Of a stretch of 64,000 bases of DNA, positions 12,101 to 18,044 are shown one piece after another. The position numbers were made by a program, and so were the translations under genes. The stretch is taken from positions 1 to 64,000 of the forward strand of contig JAZKAR010000018.1 of assembly GCA_040389065.1 (NCBI GenBank), given 5' to 3'. The DNA is from JAZKAR01 sp040389065 (GTDB lineage: Bacteria; Pseudomonadota; Gammaproteobacteria; Burkholderiales; Casimicrobiaceae). Below the pieces are notes generated by a model. The model saw nothing but the letters and a program-made list of their open reading frames with translations, was not told the origin of the DNA and did not search any database. Numbering within the stretch: position 1 is the stretch's first letter; each line of letters opens with the position of its first letter.

Positions 12101-15100
12101 TGCATGAGATTGACCAAACGCACCTCCTCCTAATGATTGATTAGCAGCTGCTTCAAAAACTTTAGATTTAAACTCACCTGCTGAGTTACTTGTTGAATGA
12201 CTGGAGCTTGATGCTGCACTATTTGAAAGGGAAACGGAAGAAGACCCACCACCTGATTTTTCTACTTGAGGGGATGCCAATACCGCATCGGCTAAACCTC
12301 CTGTATGAGGCTGAGGCTGACCAAACGATGCGCTTCCTATTGATGCCTCACCTAGTGCTGCAGAAACTGGTTTTGGAGATGATAAAGCTTCGCTGCTTAC
12401 TTCACCTCCACCCGCTTTACCAACTTCTTTTACATTTCCGCCCGAAACAGCAGAGCTACTTAAACTATCTGCACTCAAAGATTTGCCTGTAGGTGCAGCC
12501 ATGTCAGACGCAACTGATGAATCTTGGGGTTGTTTTGAAGAGGGTGCACCTCCTTCACTCACGCCAGCTGACCCTGCTGTTTGCTTAGATAATGATAGAG
12601 CTTCTTTTACATCAGCACCGCTTTCTAATAAAGCACCACTATTTACTCCACTACCGCCTCCTTCGCTCACGCCTGCACTGAGGGGTGCTTCAGGTGCTTC
12701 AACTTGAGGCATTGTTGTTGCTAAGGTAGGCTCTTCTACAACACCATTACCTTGTAAAGGCTCTGATTTTTCTTCATCTTTAGGAGGTACGACGGGCGAC
12801 TCCTCTTCACCTTTAAGGCCAGCGGCTAATTCTTGCGAACTTGCGTCTAGTTCTGCGCCCTCTTTAGCTGAAGGAGGCGATTGCTCTTCTTCTCCCTCTT
12901 TTGCTGTAAAGCGACCTCCTGGAATTGCTCCGCCATCTTCATCAAACATTCCTGATGATTTACTGCCTTTACCTGCACCTACCTGACCACTCGATAATTT
13001 AGCACTGCTACTTTCAGCGCTACTCGACCCCACTGGGCCTGAGCTTGATGCACTGTTACCCGCGTGTGGTGCGCTAGGGCTTGCAGCAGAGTCGTGGTGA
13101 TCACCCGATGAAGGTACCGCAGAAAAACCTCCAGTTCCGCCAGTGCCCCCTACAGAATCTTCAAGCGCAGGTGCAGGATGCACCGCCATCCCTTTAGTTT
13201 GGCCGCCGCCCACCTCTCCAAATTCACCAACAGCACCTTTGGCTGCACTAAGCCCCCCAGCACCCCCAGCGCCGCCTGACAGTGCCTCTATTAATGCACC
13301 CATTGCTTGAGGGTCGACTGTACCGCCCCCCAAATGTCCGCCGCCATCAGCCCCTCCTAGGTGAGGAGCAGGTGGCGTCATATGTGCAGCATTTCCGCCA
13401 CCACCGCCACCGCCGCTACTACCTATAGAAGCAGCAAGCGACCTATTAGCAGCACCCGCCACTGACTTTATACTACTAAACGCTGTTTTGGCTGCCTCTG
13501 CTGCGAATGCTAAACCAGCATGCCCTATATCGCTTGTAGATTGCGTCAGATCATTACTACCCATTAAGCTTTGTCCAGCCAAAATGGTGATAGCAATTTT
13601 GGGCGCCTGCATCATCATGTAAGCCAATACCAGCATAACGCTTGCAAAAGACATTACAGGAATAGCATAACCTAGCAGCCGCTCCCTCATCATGTCTTGC
13701 TTACCGCCTATCATTCCCCAACACTTATACCAACGCTCTAGACCAGTTAAAGGCCATTTTAAGGTCTTACCATTTTTACGATGATCATCTTTTTCCTCCC
13801 AAATTCCCGCACCTCGGTCTGTATAGTCGCCAATCTCATGCAAAACCTCACTTAACCCTTTAAGCTCAGGATAATTAGCTTCATCGTCAGCGTCGTACTT
13901 ACCATAGTTTTTGCTATAAAAACCTGCATAATACTGAGGAGCAGCACACGGGGAATAATACATGGTCGCTACAGCTTGAAAGGCCCCTTTCCATTGATCA
14001 ACAATACTTATTAATATTCCTGAAATAAACAGTACTACCACCATTTTTATTCCAGCCGATATACCATAGCTTAAATAACGAGCCGTATTATCAACTGTCC
14101 ATCGTGATCCTGAAAACCCTAGAAATATCGCTCCCAAAGCCATCACTAAATAAACTTCTATAAGTGTTAGCATAATATTTAAGGCAGAATACGAGAACGC
14201 TATAAATATCATGAACCCACAAGCAATTAAGAGTATTCCGATTGCTACCATTAAAATGGTTTTACCCGTCACTAACCCCATAATAAAGTTGACGGTTCCC
14301 ATCACTAGGATATCCCCTGTACCCTCTGAAAAATCAAACATTTTTAAGGTCGTTGTTGTCATGACCTCTGAAGACAACTTTAAACCTGCTTCAAAAAGTT
14401 TTTGAGGAATATCGTGAATACCCTCTAAATCTTGTAAAACGTTAGCCTTATTATTAATATCATCCAAACGATTATAGAGTGAGGCATTCGTTTCATGTAT
14501 GGATTGGTTATAGGCACTAATGCCCAACTGAGTAAAGCTGGTAAAAATAGTTAATATCCACGAATCTTTCATGGAGTTCGCATTTAAAAACTGAAGCATT
14601 AGCCCTATAAAAAGAATTTTTCTCAATAAGACCGATGTTAGTTGATCTAACTCTTGCCCTTCTAAAACCCAAGTAGCCGCGGCCCAGGCTAGTTCAATAC
14701 TGCATAGCAACCAAAATAATGTTCTTGCAAAACCAATTGTCTTTTTATAAATTACCTTATCAGAAATAGCTAAAATACAATCTAATAATCCTTTAGCTAT
14801 GCCGCCCCCATTTTCAGCTGTGGCAAACATATTCTTACCACACGTATGTGAATAGGGAGTGTCATCACCTGTTGCAGCATTAGCTGTAGGCGCTTTTCTT
14901 GAGGCATTAAATGTATCATCAAGAAAACTTTGTTTCGGAACGTTTGTTGTTCCTTTTTTACTGCCGGTATTTCTACTTTTAGCTGGATCTTCATCTTCTG
15001 TATTTTGAAACTCTGAATCAGTTACAAAGTTTGCTGTTTTACTGACATCATAATCTTTACAACCTTCCACACTCGCTGGATCAGCATTCAAACAAGCCAG

Positions 15101-15514
15101 CCTAAAAGAACCAAGACCATTTTGCTCTCCCTGGCATCCTCCAGTACCTCCCGTGCAATGCAAAGAGCGCGCATTTAAAGCACCTGTGTGTGAATCAAAA
15201 ATTAATCCCTTTTTATTTTCAGAATTAGCTCTTAAAGGATCTACACTCACATAATCAGGATTATTTGTTGCAGTTTTTTCTTGAGATTGTACGCCACCAA
15301 CCTGGCTATTAAGCGTAGTATCTGATTGTTTATATTGATTAGTACCGCAATTTTGGGTGTTCCAATTAAACGTTATATCATTTTTATTGCATGTTCCATT
15401 TGCTGCCCATGCGCTCTGCCCATTTACTAATACAAAGCACCATACGAATACGAGAAATAGGCGGGCTATTTCCTTTATTCGTGTGCATTGAATTAATAAT
15501 TGGGCAAGAGGCAT
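1..15514 (-). CDS. Giant VirB6/TrbL-like protein with Josephin-like, OGFr-like and macro domains (partial, open at left edge)
   Basis: An unbroken frame of about 5,171 codons starts at ATG 15514 and reaches base 2 without a stop. I checked the phase at 10214, 6761, 2282, 2012 and 710. The N-terminus (aa 1-38) is a signal peptide ending AWA. Hydrophobic blocks at about aa 255-310, 400-470, 485-505 and 615-650 look like a TrbL/VirB6 channel subunit of a type IV secretion system. Next come a Gly/Ser/Ala-rich linker (aa 650-1520) with three 70-aa repeats, four 120-aa repeats (aa 1556-2051), a long helical region with a duplicated 190-aa unit (aa 3103-3608), an OGFr-N-like segment (4186-4295), a Josephin-like domain (C4411, H4501, D4516), a second OGFr-N-like domain (4680-4820), a macro domain (4903-5092) and (EAR)n. 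It is 11 bp downstream of parA. Inference: a membrane-anchored secretion component whose C-terminal part acts on host ubiquitin or ADP-ribose signalling. The domain calls are by eye. Confidence 0.88.
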   Translation of the reverse strand, partial: MPLAQLLIQCTRIKEIARLFLVFVWCFVLVNGQSAWAANGTCNKNDITFNWNTQNCGTNQYKQSDTTLNSQVGGVQSQEKTATNNPDYVSVDPLRANSENKKGLIFDSHTGALNARSLHCTGGTGGCQGEQNGLGSFRLACLNADPASVEGCKDYDVSKTANFVTDSEFQNTEDEDPAKSRNTGSKKGTTNVPKQSFLDDTFNASRKAPTANAATGDDTPYSHTCGKNMFATAENGGGIAKGLLDCILAISDKVIYKKTIGFARTLFWLLCSIELAWAAATWVLEGQELDQLTSVLLRKILFIGLMLQFLNANSMKDSWILTIFTSFTQLGISAYNQSIHETNASLYNRLDDINNKANVLQDLEGIHDIPQKLFEAGLKLSSEVMTTTTLKMFDFSEGTGDILVMGTVNFIMGLVTGKTILMVAIGILLIACGFMIFIAFSYSALNIMLTLIEVYLVMALGAIFLGFSGSRWTVDNTARYLSYGISAGIKMVVVLFISGILISIVDQWKGAFQAVATMYYSPCAAPQYYAGFYSKNYGKYDADDEANYPELKGLSEVLHEIGDYTDRGAGIWEEKDDHRKNGKTLKWPLTGLERWYKCWGMIGGKQDMMRERLLGYAIPVMSFASVMLVLAYMMMQAPKIAITILAGQSLMGSNDLTQSTSDIGHAGLAFAAEAAKTAFSSIKSVAGAANRSLAASIGSSGGGGGGGNAAHMTPPAPHLGGADGGGHLGGGTVDPQAMGALIEALSGGAGGAGGLSAAKGAVGEFGEVGGGQTKGMAVHPAPALEDSVGGTGGTGGFSAVPSSGDHHDSAASPSAPHAGNSASSSGPVGSSSAESSSAKLSSGQVGAGKGSKSSGMFDEDGGAIPGGRFTAKEGEEEQSPPSAKEGAELDASSQELAAGLKGEEESPVVPPKDEEKSEPLQGNGVVEEPTLATTMPQVEAPEAPLSAGVSEGGGSGVNSGALLESGADVKEALSLSKQTAGSAGVSEGGAPSSKQPQDSSVASDMAAPTGKSLSADSLSSSAVSGGNVKEVGKAGGGEVSSEALSSPKPVSAALGEASIGSASFGQPQPHTGGLADAVLASPQVEKSGGGSSSVSLSNSAASSSSHSTSNSAGEFKSKVFEAAANQSLGGGAFGQSHAGGLADALLSPQVEKSGIAPSSLSSSKNTEASLSNSTSNATSSSAGDFKAKVLEASATQSLGVSAFGQPHPAGLADALLSPQVEKSGIAASSLPFSKNAEGGASHLTSDFGAKVLGAATGLSINGGLSEPSASVAKPENPNISPNNGGSGAAKLPEPNGTSTVSSQSKEGNAVSTSASLSGAANSSASITGAGSLAHNGTPLSVSSSAQSHVFAAAEAAGIDTGLSSAKTQANESSHAASTADGSVKTADIQSSGGAQVANTQAVNVNSAHLTGSNESPLAVGATSKSGGKQSVQSAQGSKVIGGHSENATPAKGAASLGLGAGLSGAFKSDMGSTAFGETNKSASSSFGAYAAAVNANLIAAGGREGKNSIGRSSNASEKNAGASSNSGQEKAIAEFMGGMFRSLGDEHTSSQSNSRQAKVTTDNPEEKARIEGILKNNSASSADVTKIEGELNKSATFEFNSNGEKISFSVSGKSALKGLPKLGVALERVSGSEKEWLLKSGDHPEGIKVSFAGRGDNGFAVLTQGGVKFSESKKSEQQKSEKQLGNTDNPEIKASIEGILKDTSENSVNANRIEGELSKSATFEFNSNGEKVSFSVSGKKALKGLPKLGVALEKVSGSNKEWLLKSGDHPEGIKVSFSGANDNGFAVLTSGGVKFSEPTGAKSSDHSQSNGARQVGTTDNAVQAKVEGIIKDTLENSANVTKIEGSVRQASDFEFISPTGEKVSFSVGKKVQKGETPNLGIALERVPAHKGEWLLKSSDYPHGIAVSFLGGNGVHAFAELSKDGIKFSEPKELNLASHQVNDTKINNADNLGIKANIEAILNNTSANNIKQIEGKLPGTGEFKFTSKDGKFTFSESGKNGQEIIFKRDSENNNEWLLISGDHPKGMRVTLSANEKDNLLNALIEKGTQFTDPTLDSRSGSAQKQLSRVDSGIGGIDEAETSATANAVTREIAKVQKFKPKEERGAIEGVLDTFIEILRAEAQKEAMRSGQQDERENLAQFLSDPKYITEGFQKLGAAFNQHEHPTSPIGMELALNVLIALMGTGIASRKWRDIRAKSIKGFNTLRGGTESGVVILQRKEDKMFIPLYWSAKGQLEDRSNPQHIKQYSNKQLSKNFNTDDGNLCINWEGIHKPVSDKTPSNNAQESVTKLIESWLRTKQKFSRKEDQVVFESTLVSVKELFKTIWGKELSISLEAASQSKNAYVKKGSLKYGIKSSNPTTFTTTNDKEVGAVEKFKRQPSKAIQPFNHKHVNKTTRLIGGLLGDNDKALEAFKAPSNIEREHPLIERAVLELLSKVFKADVNQVVTLRKSLNKILAESNPGHLDNGAESLDSYLNVLDTWLKNKDNGHSHTAYRLTDKIEGDKVFKWLKGGHIGLALIKDRPQESFPQGKLRWIEVNEENGDVYICSEAAGKTQRKELKKANDLTALLKYGSELFIVPKHDENSLEKIISGTTTRKNADGSISIIPQIVGMRSQPAYAEIRASIKEGKLKEWQEVASNAVEVKLEESRPVGVVGDARHDEGAPVKFEQPLERQPYSSFVKDNDVVTTMSTEHAEKTENKDVLYYNLRKTLNSINNINEFNALVSQNLAWQSSSKIKTLIARRREQLSQKQESIEMQEHINEAFSRLDEINLSDSTNSSAIALDKYAKSMCEEYTVDRKNALLTRISAVISEFKKFNLSESGTSKALREEYNNLFKLKTDAEIQQAVMLKIKPLIEKITDELIETLPSQSSKQSKLIKELIDKLNFANENNWFVWQIATVSNGKWWAHGDLRADQRIGNCAYHAIESYLQFLSISSGVEIPLYGYDRYVKLNLLIALKSGKSVEHDHTLMAEATDESIIEAIQALTGKAYRKESISNSDSIPDVDKPKMVLDSRYKKDATNIGKTYTSGHIAIQGVRELNGDIVGYNRDLSTTIAAGEHLEYRAVIVEDKARSIGQVLNIRGLGKQLKNNNFNDLFSLKTAYTRKSKQIYDKTKNQTLENNVQELLKVLNSKLKARLNSAKKNNLINKDNLQDYYAIKDIMIVSDLVMKLNKFLDGSITSEESADLQLIINHKAPAKYVLDDKWSEGVEKALSLHGDDKALIVDIFNNIKNKQNFAQNLVKTNYRVSSLFLGEYSAAKNQSVLYKNDNKSFSNKKREALTDETLSITGGYYLFALALHEQLISAKLKDAHSEEALNSFIANPNVTGELRNKAHEELYKLKIHEMTHEERTAIHEKAYESQNIDLLERYSAAYHDVNEKNEVIENVKHDLLLKIDALKKSKQAEIDQDRIEFRKEQSLRSNENQPSINIDADVYEKVKNQKLKQNVDDLLSILNNDLKETIRKYEANGGFESANINQANESKHIILLSDLIVKLSKFLDGSITLEESSNLLSIINNKTPATYNINEEWFATLSKSNLIKYEDKTSLLKILRKINAVNAARSSEDVQEIYASLIKENYTVSSLLVNSYPTKKQSNEAAYYGFASALYEQLSEMLRVSDGLNLVRNINEPKYSEFVEDIAQARGLQKSPPRFIPVVPTQIAKKQALRQIHNASLLELQELESKWKNDSEILMAIKVQELSLQVKADDTWMQSLVNDCIENVSFHIAQLVHGGEPDPIQFKKALFERAWGGDMPAEIQVAMYLKAKRSNTKLGLIEAEEKILKHLEQLTIVKDHPSIEGHLLHVATLLLREQSSDKVEDPNSKNPEKRVSDQERMKLYQFENVSALGESLKGIQLIVMAAGLNSDAQAEISLLLGREVSWPTNEHAGHAMSAAKDESGNWVWRGVTYENGETLKLTEAQMLALLGKSKQGSLEFGLLLDHSQPESLSKLALKEWSGAQEGDLNERMGVGNFFRRKKDERKESEEPSSSQRLGSSSRFRDNFTRRRNEETGEPSSSRPVPEPTRIIAGPINLPEEPGNLTIPVIRNGERVQEALYQDARGNITSTLNGVPGGFSYLRVWRYNGGLHYEAPANHNAPYEYHLVSDATESGLPRIDYEDDRHVLINRNRALQFLADRMRQRGWTDFNYDQPLTEGQINQLHESNALLEFNGYLTSYRISLFRSGYSGNYRIDTSPYLQSLQNQHNARDFHISMISLILNAYGLRLSEDRTRVERVAGTNALSWESRRAYLVRSIESTEENSNRQDHIEGVGTVIEILRRYNYELGASLLNLLNEEFITGANPVAPNSLVRRAFTQEGTAETNFTDGWNQRLGHPPFRPTPIPSFNPAPTNARSILGTTSTSRTPLAPSRPVDPSTIVIPQRQDASRLPPPPTAPIDSATAIRAEALSVENVQAQRSAAGCAFAVLRNLGLSHNEIRENGIQEENLSAFPLITVAIDNARGNGSTEDVRGIRGPLIPQGQLQAAWRAWQTSNRAPFDRAVFEVTGSEGAAHFFSLRWMGDAWYLVDSIGARPWKAPIGWQLLRGGGSRYRIDNLNNLGAAVEAAYPAPGNRYRITIVRATNTAAENTTSLSAATAFRPTGIQENTPPPVDSTLNQPGVAARAGANYRDQDQATFFTTLRGFYNQPFITPQNQPTAQTITIGSHTYHPDHLHVNQYQHIDVNDRNAVDNARRRGIVSNIWMEAHHDFIQQLFPTNTPGVLRNGFLQPLEENQFSNAIARSRQQQFFELMLHYYGFRLNRVGDTYTVVPQDGINLGNQPWVRGTESGGRYHNLNRISRILTSLELFGNGHLATAFLAALEQVDHEFGATYPTIRQSLTSHWRLHVQDYPAITNQRITGVRGSTEGVERPAPLNATQFSAPLAPPPAASESQPTTHTFHIQGIEPLHDIPPSTSSNLSFPLRIYHADIATLQLRGTAGRRTAVVNAANPQLGNGGGVAGALHTAAGVDTFFPEGGSCPVGDARRSSRNNIGRLATNVTDVIHAVGPNLGPRSNGGDNVTTIDQITPQHYVQLRRAYIRSLEEARDNNIGFIVFPALSADIYAPTGVEARAEWIRQIPGHVISAINEFFQRNPGVQIEVAFTFFDPRRPTVVPTLATRYENALRRSVATTAAPTQPLLPTPPSRTHTPEAREAREAREAREAREAREAREAREAREAREAREARE
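240..808 (-). other. Macro (A1pp) domain of the giant protein
   Basis: Covers roughly aa 4903-5092. Visible family motifs in order are HADIATL (usual GDIT), VVNAANPQLGNGGGVAGAL with NAAN at aa 4932-4935, LHTAAG, CPVGDA, VIHAVGP, and FPALSADIYAPTGVEA near the end. These correspond to the ADP-ribose-binding loops of macro domains, which bind or hydrolyse ADP-ribose on proteins, or O-acetyl-ADP-ribose. The catalytic-type Asn and the GGGV loop are both kept. The usual GIYGFP loop reads DIYAPT, a mild divergence. Confidence 0.9.
1050..1640 (-). other. OGFr-N-like domain, copy 2
   Basis: Covers about aa 4626-4822. Motifs resemble the opioid growth factor receptor conserved region (OGFr_N): HHDFIQQLFP (family: HxyIQWLFP), FELMLHYYGFRL (family: LMLxFYGIRL), LNRISRILTSLELFG (family: RITRILKSLGELG) and SLTSHWRLHV near the end. 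All four blocks appear in the family's order. The domain is known in eukaryotes and in scattered bacteria, and its biochemical role in bacteria is unclear. Confidence 0.7.
1900..2320 (-). other. Josephin-like cysteine protease domain
   Basis: Covers about aa 4400-4540. GCAFAVLRNLG holds candidate nucleophile C4411. AHFFSLRWMGDAWYLVDSIG holds H4501 and D4516. In ataxin-3 the Josephin triad is C14, H119, N134, with HWFTVRKLGKQWFNLN. The His-to-third-residue spacing is 15 in both, and Trp at His+11 and Gly at His+8 also match. The C-to-H distance here (90) is slightly shorter than in ataxin-3 (105). Inference: a deubiquitinase-like domain facing the host cytosol. Confidence 0.65.
2630..3000 (-). 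other. OGFr-N-like segment, copy 1 (degenerate)
   Basis: Covers about aa 4173-4296. It contains ISLILNAYGLRLSEDRTRVERV followed, after a gap, by VGTVIEILRRYNYELGASLL, the same order of LMLxFYGIRL and RIxRILxxL blocks as in the second copy. The FIQWLFP block is not obvious, so this is a weaker match, possibly a diverged duplicate placed on the N-terminal side of the Josephin-like domain. Confidence 0.4.
4690..6205 (-). repeat. Diverged tandem duplication (~190 aa) in the helical region
   Basis: Two segments, about 6205-5640 and 5230-4690, share KNQxLxxNVxxLLxxLN, then LSDLIxKLxKFLDGSIT, EESxxLxxIIN, a Y-x-VSSL block and a YYxFAxALxEQL end. They are separated by a glutamate/lysine-rich helical stretch. 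Similarity is at protein level only, so the duplication is old. Confidence 0.7.
9360..10840 (-). repeat. Four tandem ~120-aa repeats in the giant gene
   Basis: Four units begin near 10835, 10465, 10070 and 9680. Each carries an xTDNxxxxAxIEGIL block, FEFNSNGEKISFSVSGK, a LGVALERV block, EWLLKSGDHPEGIKVSF and a GGVKFSE end. Units 1 and 2 are also very alike in DNA, and unit 4 is the most diverged and shortest. I do not recognise the fold. It looks like a beta-rich repeated module in the middle of the protein. Confidence 0.85.
11730..12335 (-). repeat. Three ~70-aa repeats in the low-complexity linker
   Basis: Each unit carries FGQxxxxGLADALLSPQVEKSG, a Ser/Asn-rich stretch, and AGDFKAKVLEAxAxQSLG. 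Units start near 12335, 12130 and 11925. They lie inside the Gly/Ser/Ala-rich linker that joins the membrane part to the rest of the giant protein. Confidence 0.8.
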
Positions 15515-15525
15515 AAATTTAATTC

Positions 15526-16308
15526 CTAATTAATATTAAATTTACTATTATTAAGATAAATTGAATCGAGCAATGACTCGAACGCTTGCGTTAATTTATG
15601 AGAAGCATCAAAAAAAACGAGTGGTTTTTCTGCTAATCTGGATGATTTGACAACAACAGAATGAGGTAAATAGGGTTCCAATACAGGCATAACTTCTTTC
15701 AGCTTATCAATACCCTCTTGAATCGCTTTCGCACGTACTTGATAACCATTCATAACGGCTCCCAATAAGCGTATGTCATTATTATGATCGGCACGAACTT
15801 CTTGAATATGATTACTAACCTGTATAGCCGCATCTAGAGAAAATCTATCGCCATCGAAAGGAACTAAACACGCATTTGCTGCTATGAATGCTGAGAGCGT
15901 GTAGAAATTCATAACAGGGGGAGTGTCGATCCATATTTCATCAAAATCTAAAGTAGAAAACGCCTCACGCAATTTATAGATTTTATGTTTTGCCGAAAGC
16001 TTATCGTGCAGGTCATCTAACGTAACATGCGCAGGCAATACATATAATCCATTGAAGGGTGTTTGATGAATCCAATGAGATAGGTTCTGAGGATATAGCG
16101 ACACCCGTAAGCTTTGACTGAAGAACTCTGCAATACTTTTTTCACTCTCGGCATTTTTTCCCAACACATAGCGCGTACTATTTGCCTGAGCATCCAAATC
16201 AACTAATAAAACTTTTTTTCCTCTATGTGCTGCTATAGCAGCAAGGTTAGTTGCAACGGTTGATTTTCCAACGCCACCTTTTTGGTTAAAAATAACGTAA
16301 GTCTGCAT
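15526..16308 (-). CDS. ParA/Soj-type ATPase
   Basis: This 260-residue protein opens with the deviant Walker A motif KGGVGKST (aa 10-17), continues with LLVDLDAQANST, and has the switch-like WIDTPPVMN. These identify the ParA/MinD ATPase family, which positions plasmids, chromosomes or large protein complexes by ATP-driven dimer cycling on DNA. Only 11 bp separate it from the giant VirB6-like gene and both are on the minus strand, so they probably share a transcript. No parB gene or parS-like cluster is visible nearby. Its length matches stand-alone ParA proteins of plasmids and integrative elements. Inference: it may position the secretion apparatus or be a remnant of an integrated conjugative element. 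Confidence 0.88.
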   Translation of the reverse strand: MQTYVIFNQKGGVGKSTVATNLAAIAAHRGKKVLLVDLDAQANSTRYVLGKNAESEKSIAEFFSQSLRVSLYPQNLSHWIHQTPFNGLYVLPAHVTLDDLHDKLSAKHKIYKLREAFSTLDFDEIWIDTPPVMNFYTLSAFIAANACLVPFDGDRFSLDAAIQVSNHIQEVRADHNNDIRLLGAVMNGYQVRAKAIQEGIDKLKEVMPVLEPYLPHSVVVKSSRLAEKPLVFFDASHKLTQAFESLLDSIYLNNSKFNIN

Positions 16309-17033
16309 AACACCCTCATAAAAGTTAAAAAAACGATTTTTATTACATATCTAAATAAATACCTTATCTAGCTCTTGTCCTAGTTTATTAGGCTAAGCTA
16401 ACTGGCTAGAGCGAATTTTTTATTAAAACTAGAAGTTACGCAGTTGGGTTCTCTCAGCGGTATAACAACTTGCCGTACTGCTTGTACTATCTGCGTTGCT
16501 ATGCGGGGCATCCCATCCCTTGATAGAACCCAACTGCGTAATCTCTAAAAACAATTAGCTTACTTTACAAGCTAAAAATTGATTGATTTTATCTATATAG
16601 ATTTTTGGCGTGCTCCCTTGTTTATCTTTGATTATGAATACTTCAGATCAGCATGCTAAGTACAATTAAAATATCGCAGCACTACAAATTTCATATATTG
16701 AATTCTCCAATTTAATTTTTTAAATACATGCCTCCTCTTTAAGGCATTACAAAAGCGTCTTTTTTTATTTATAATAATTCGTATTTGGTAATAATCTTTG
16801 AAAAGTCGATACCGACCTTTGATTTAAGTATGATTAAAACTGAGGAAGAAAAGGCTACAAAACTGGAGATCAATGATTAAAGGTACTCATCTTTAACAAA
16901 CTAAGCGCTACTGAAAAAAGATGGGTTTGCTCTAGTTAGTATTTAGTACGAAATGCATCGCATTACTAATAAACATGTACCTTAAATAAAATATAAAAGG
17001 CTGTGAATAAAAATCAAGAGTGGGAAGTTAAAT
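16309..17033. other. Intergenic region, 725 bp
   Basis: Very AT-rich. It contains one palindromic repeat (16431-16546), described separately. I see no convincing coding frame. The promoter for parA and the giant gene probably lies in its left part, and the right part trails the M48 peptidase gene. Confidence 0.5.
16431..16546. repeat. Palindromic repeat family A, copy 1
   Basis: Ends AGAAGTTACGCAGTTGGGTT and AACCCAACTGCGTAATCTCT form a long inverted repeat around a conserved core (ACTTGCCGTACTG, TTGCTATGC). Six more copies occur in this window. No coding capacity, so it resembles a MITE or REP-like element. Confidence 0.85.
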
Positions 17034-17930
17034 TTATGCAGTCTCAGCTTTTCCTTGCGCAACCAATAAGCTCTTTACTCTCTGCTCTACGGTAGGCTGT
17101 GTTTGATACAATGCATATAACTCTTCATCGTAAGCGGGATATACTGTTAAAGCATGCTTACTGGCAAGATTAAAGTGCGCAAAATCAAAATGTACTGAAT
17201 GTGTTAAATGATGTATTTTTTGTAACGCTTTTATTAATGCCTCTGGGTCTTGGCATAACTCAACACTTTTCTGATCAGCCAAATATTCACGTTTTCGCGA
17301 AATAATAATATGTAACATGATGGCTGCGATAATAGAAACGATCCATGAAAATACAAATAGTAGATTTTTTAATGATTTACTAAAATTTTTATTTCTATTT
17401 TGATTTTTACTTACTTTTAAAAAATTTTCTTCAGGAAAAAAATCATTTATTTTTTGTGAAAAATCTGTAACTTTACCCACTATCAGCGATGCTATCATTG
17501 AGTTTACGCAATCATTACGCTGTATATGGGCGATTTCATGCGCTAATATAGCTCTTAGCTCTCGTCCATCTAAACAGGCAAGTAATTGTGTTGTTACAAT
17601 AAGAGCTGCTTGCCTAGAGCTTTGCCCCAATACAAACGCATTTGGCTGATCGACACTAATTTCATATACATTTGGCATGGGAATGTGTGCGCGCTCGACT
17701 AACTCAGCAATAGCCTGATACAAGTAAGGAGAACTACTGGCATTCACTTCTCGAGCATTGAATGCCCGTAATAAAATGTTATCAGCCTGTTTATATATAA
17801 TAAATGCTTGAACAATTCCTAAGCATACTAAAATAACTAAGCCTGGGGTACCAGCAAACAAATAACCTATCCACGCAATCAATGTAAGCAGAATAAATAT
17901 AAATACAACGAGTCGTACTGTATTCTCCAT
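17034..17930 (-). CDS. HtpX-like membrane zinc metallopeptidase (M48)
   Basis: 298 residues. Two N-terminal membrane segments (about aa 7-48) precede the zinc motif HEIAH, the third ligand lies in REYLADQ, and a further hydrophobic pair sits between them (about aa 190-215). This is the M48 layout of HtpX, which cleaves misfolded inner-membrane proteins on the cytoplasmic side. The YxAxDEELYALY and TVEQRVKSLL ends are usual for the family. An Asn/Lys-rich insert sits around aa 165-185, between the zinc motif and the inner helices. It stands alone on the minus strand, with intergenic DNA on both sides, so it may be transcribed singly. It is likely an HtpX orthologue, but M48 membrane paralogues exist and I leave the symbol blank. 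Confidence 0.85.
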   Translation of the reverse strand: MENTVRLVVFIFILLTLIAWIGYLFAGTPGLVILVCLGIVQAFIIYKQADNILLRAFNAREVNASSSPYLYQAIAELVERAHIPMPNVYEISVDQPNAFVLGQSSRQAALIVTTQLLACLDGRELRAILAHEIAHIQRNDCVNSMIASLIVGKVTDFSQKINDFFPEENFLKVSKNQNRNKNFSKSLKNLLFVFSWIVSIIAAIMLHIIISRKREYLADQKSVELCQDPEALIKALQKIHHLTHSVHFDFAHFNLASKHALTVYPAYDEELYALYQTQPTVEQRVKSLLVAQGKAETA

Positions 17931-18044
17931 ACATTTCTCCTCTAGTAGCTAGCCGTGAGAGCTTACTCAGCAGCTACCTGCTTATTATTAGAACTTACGC
18001 GATACTTCCTGAAGCTTGCTTACTGCAATTTTTGAACATTTTGC

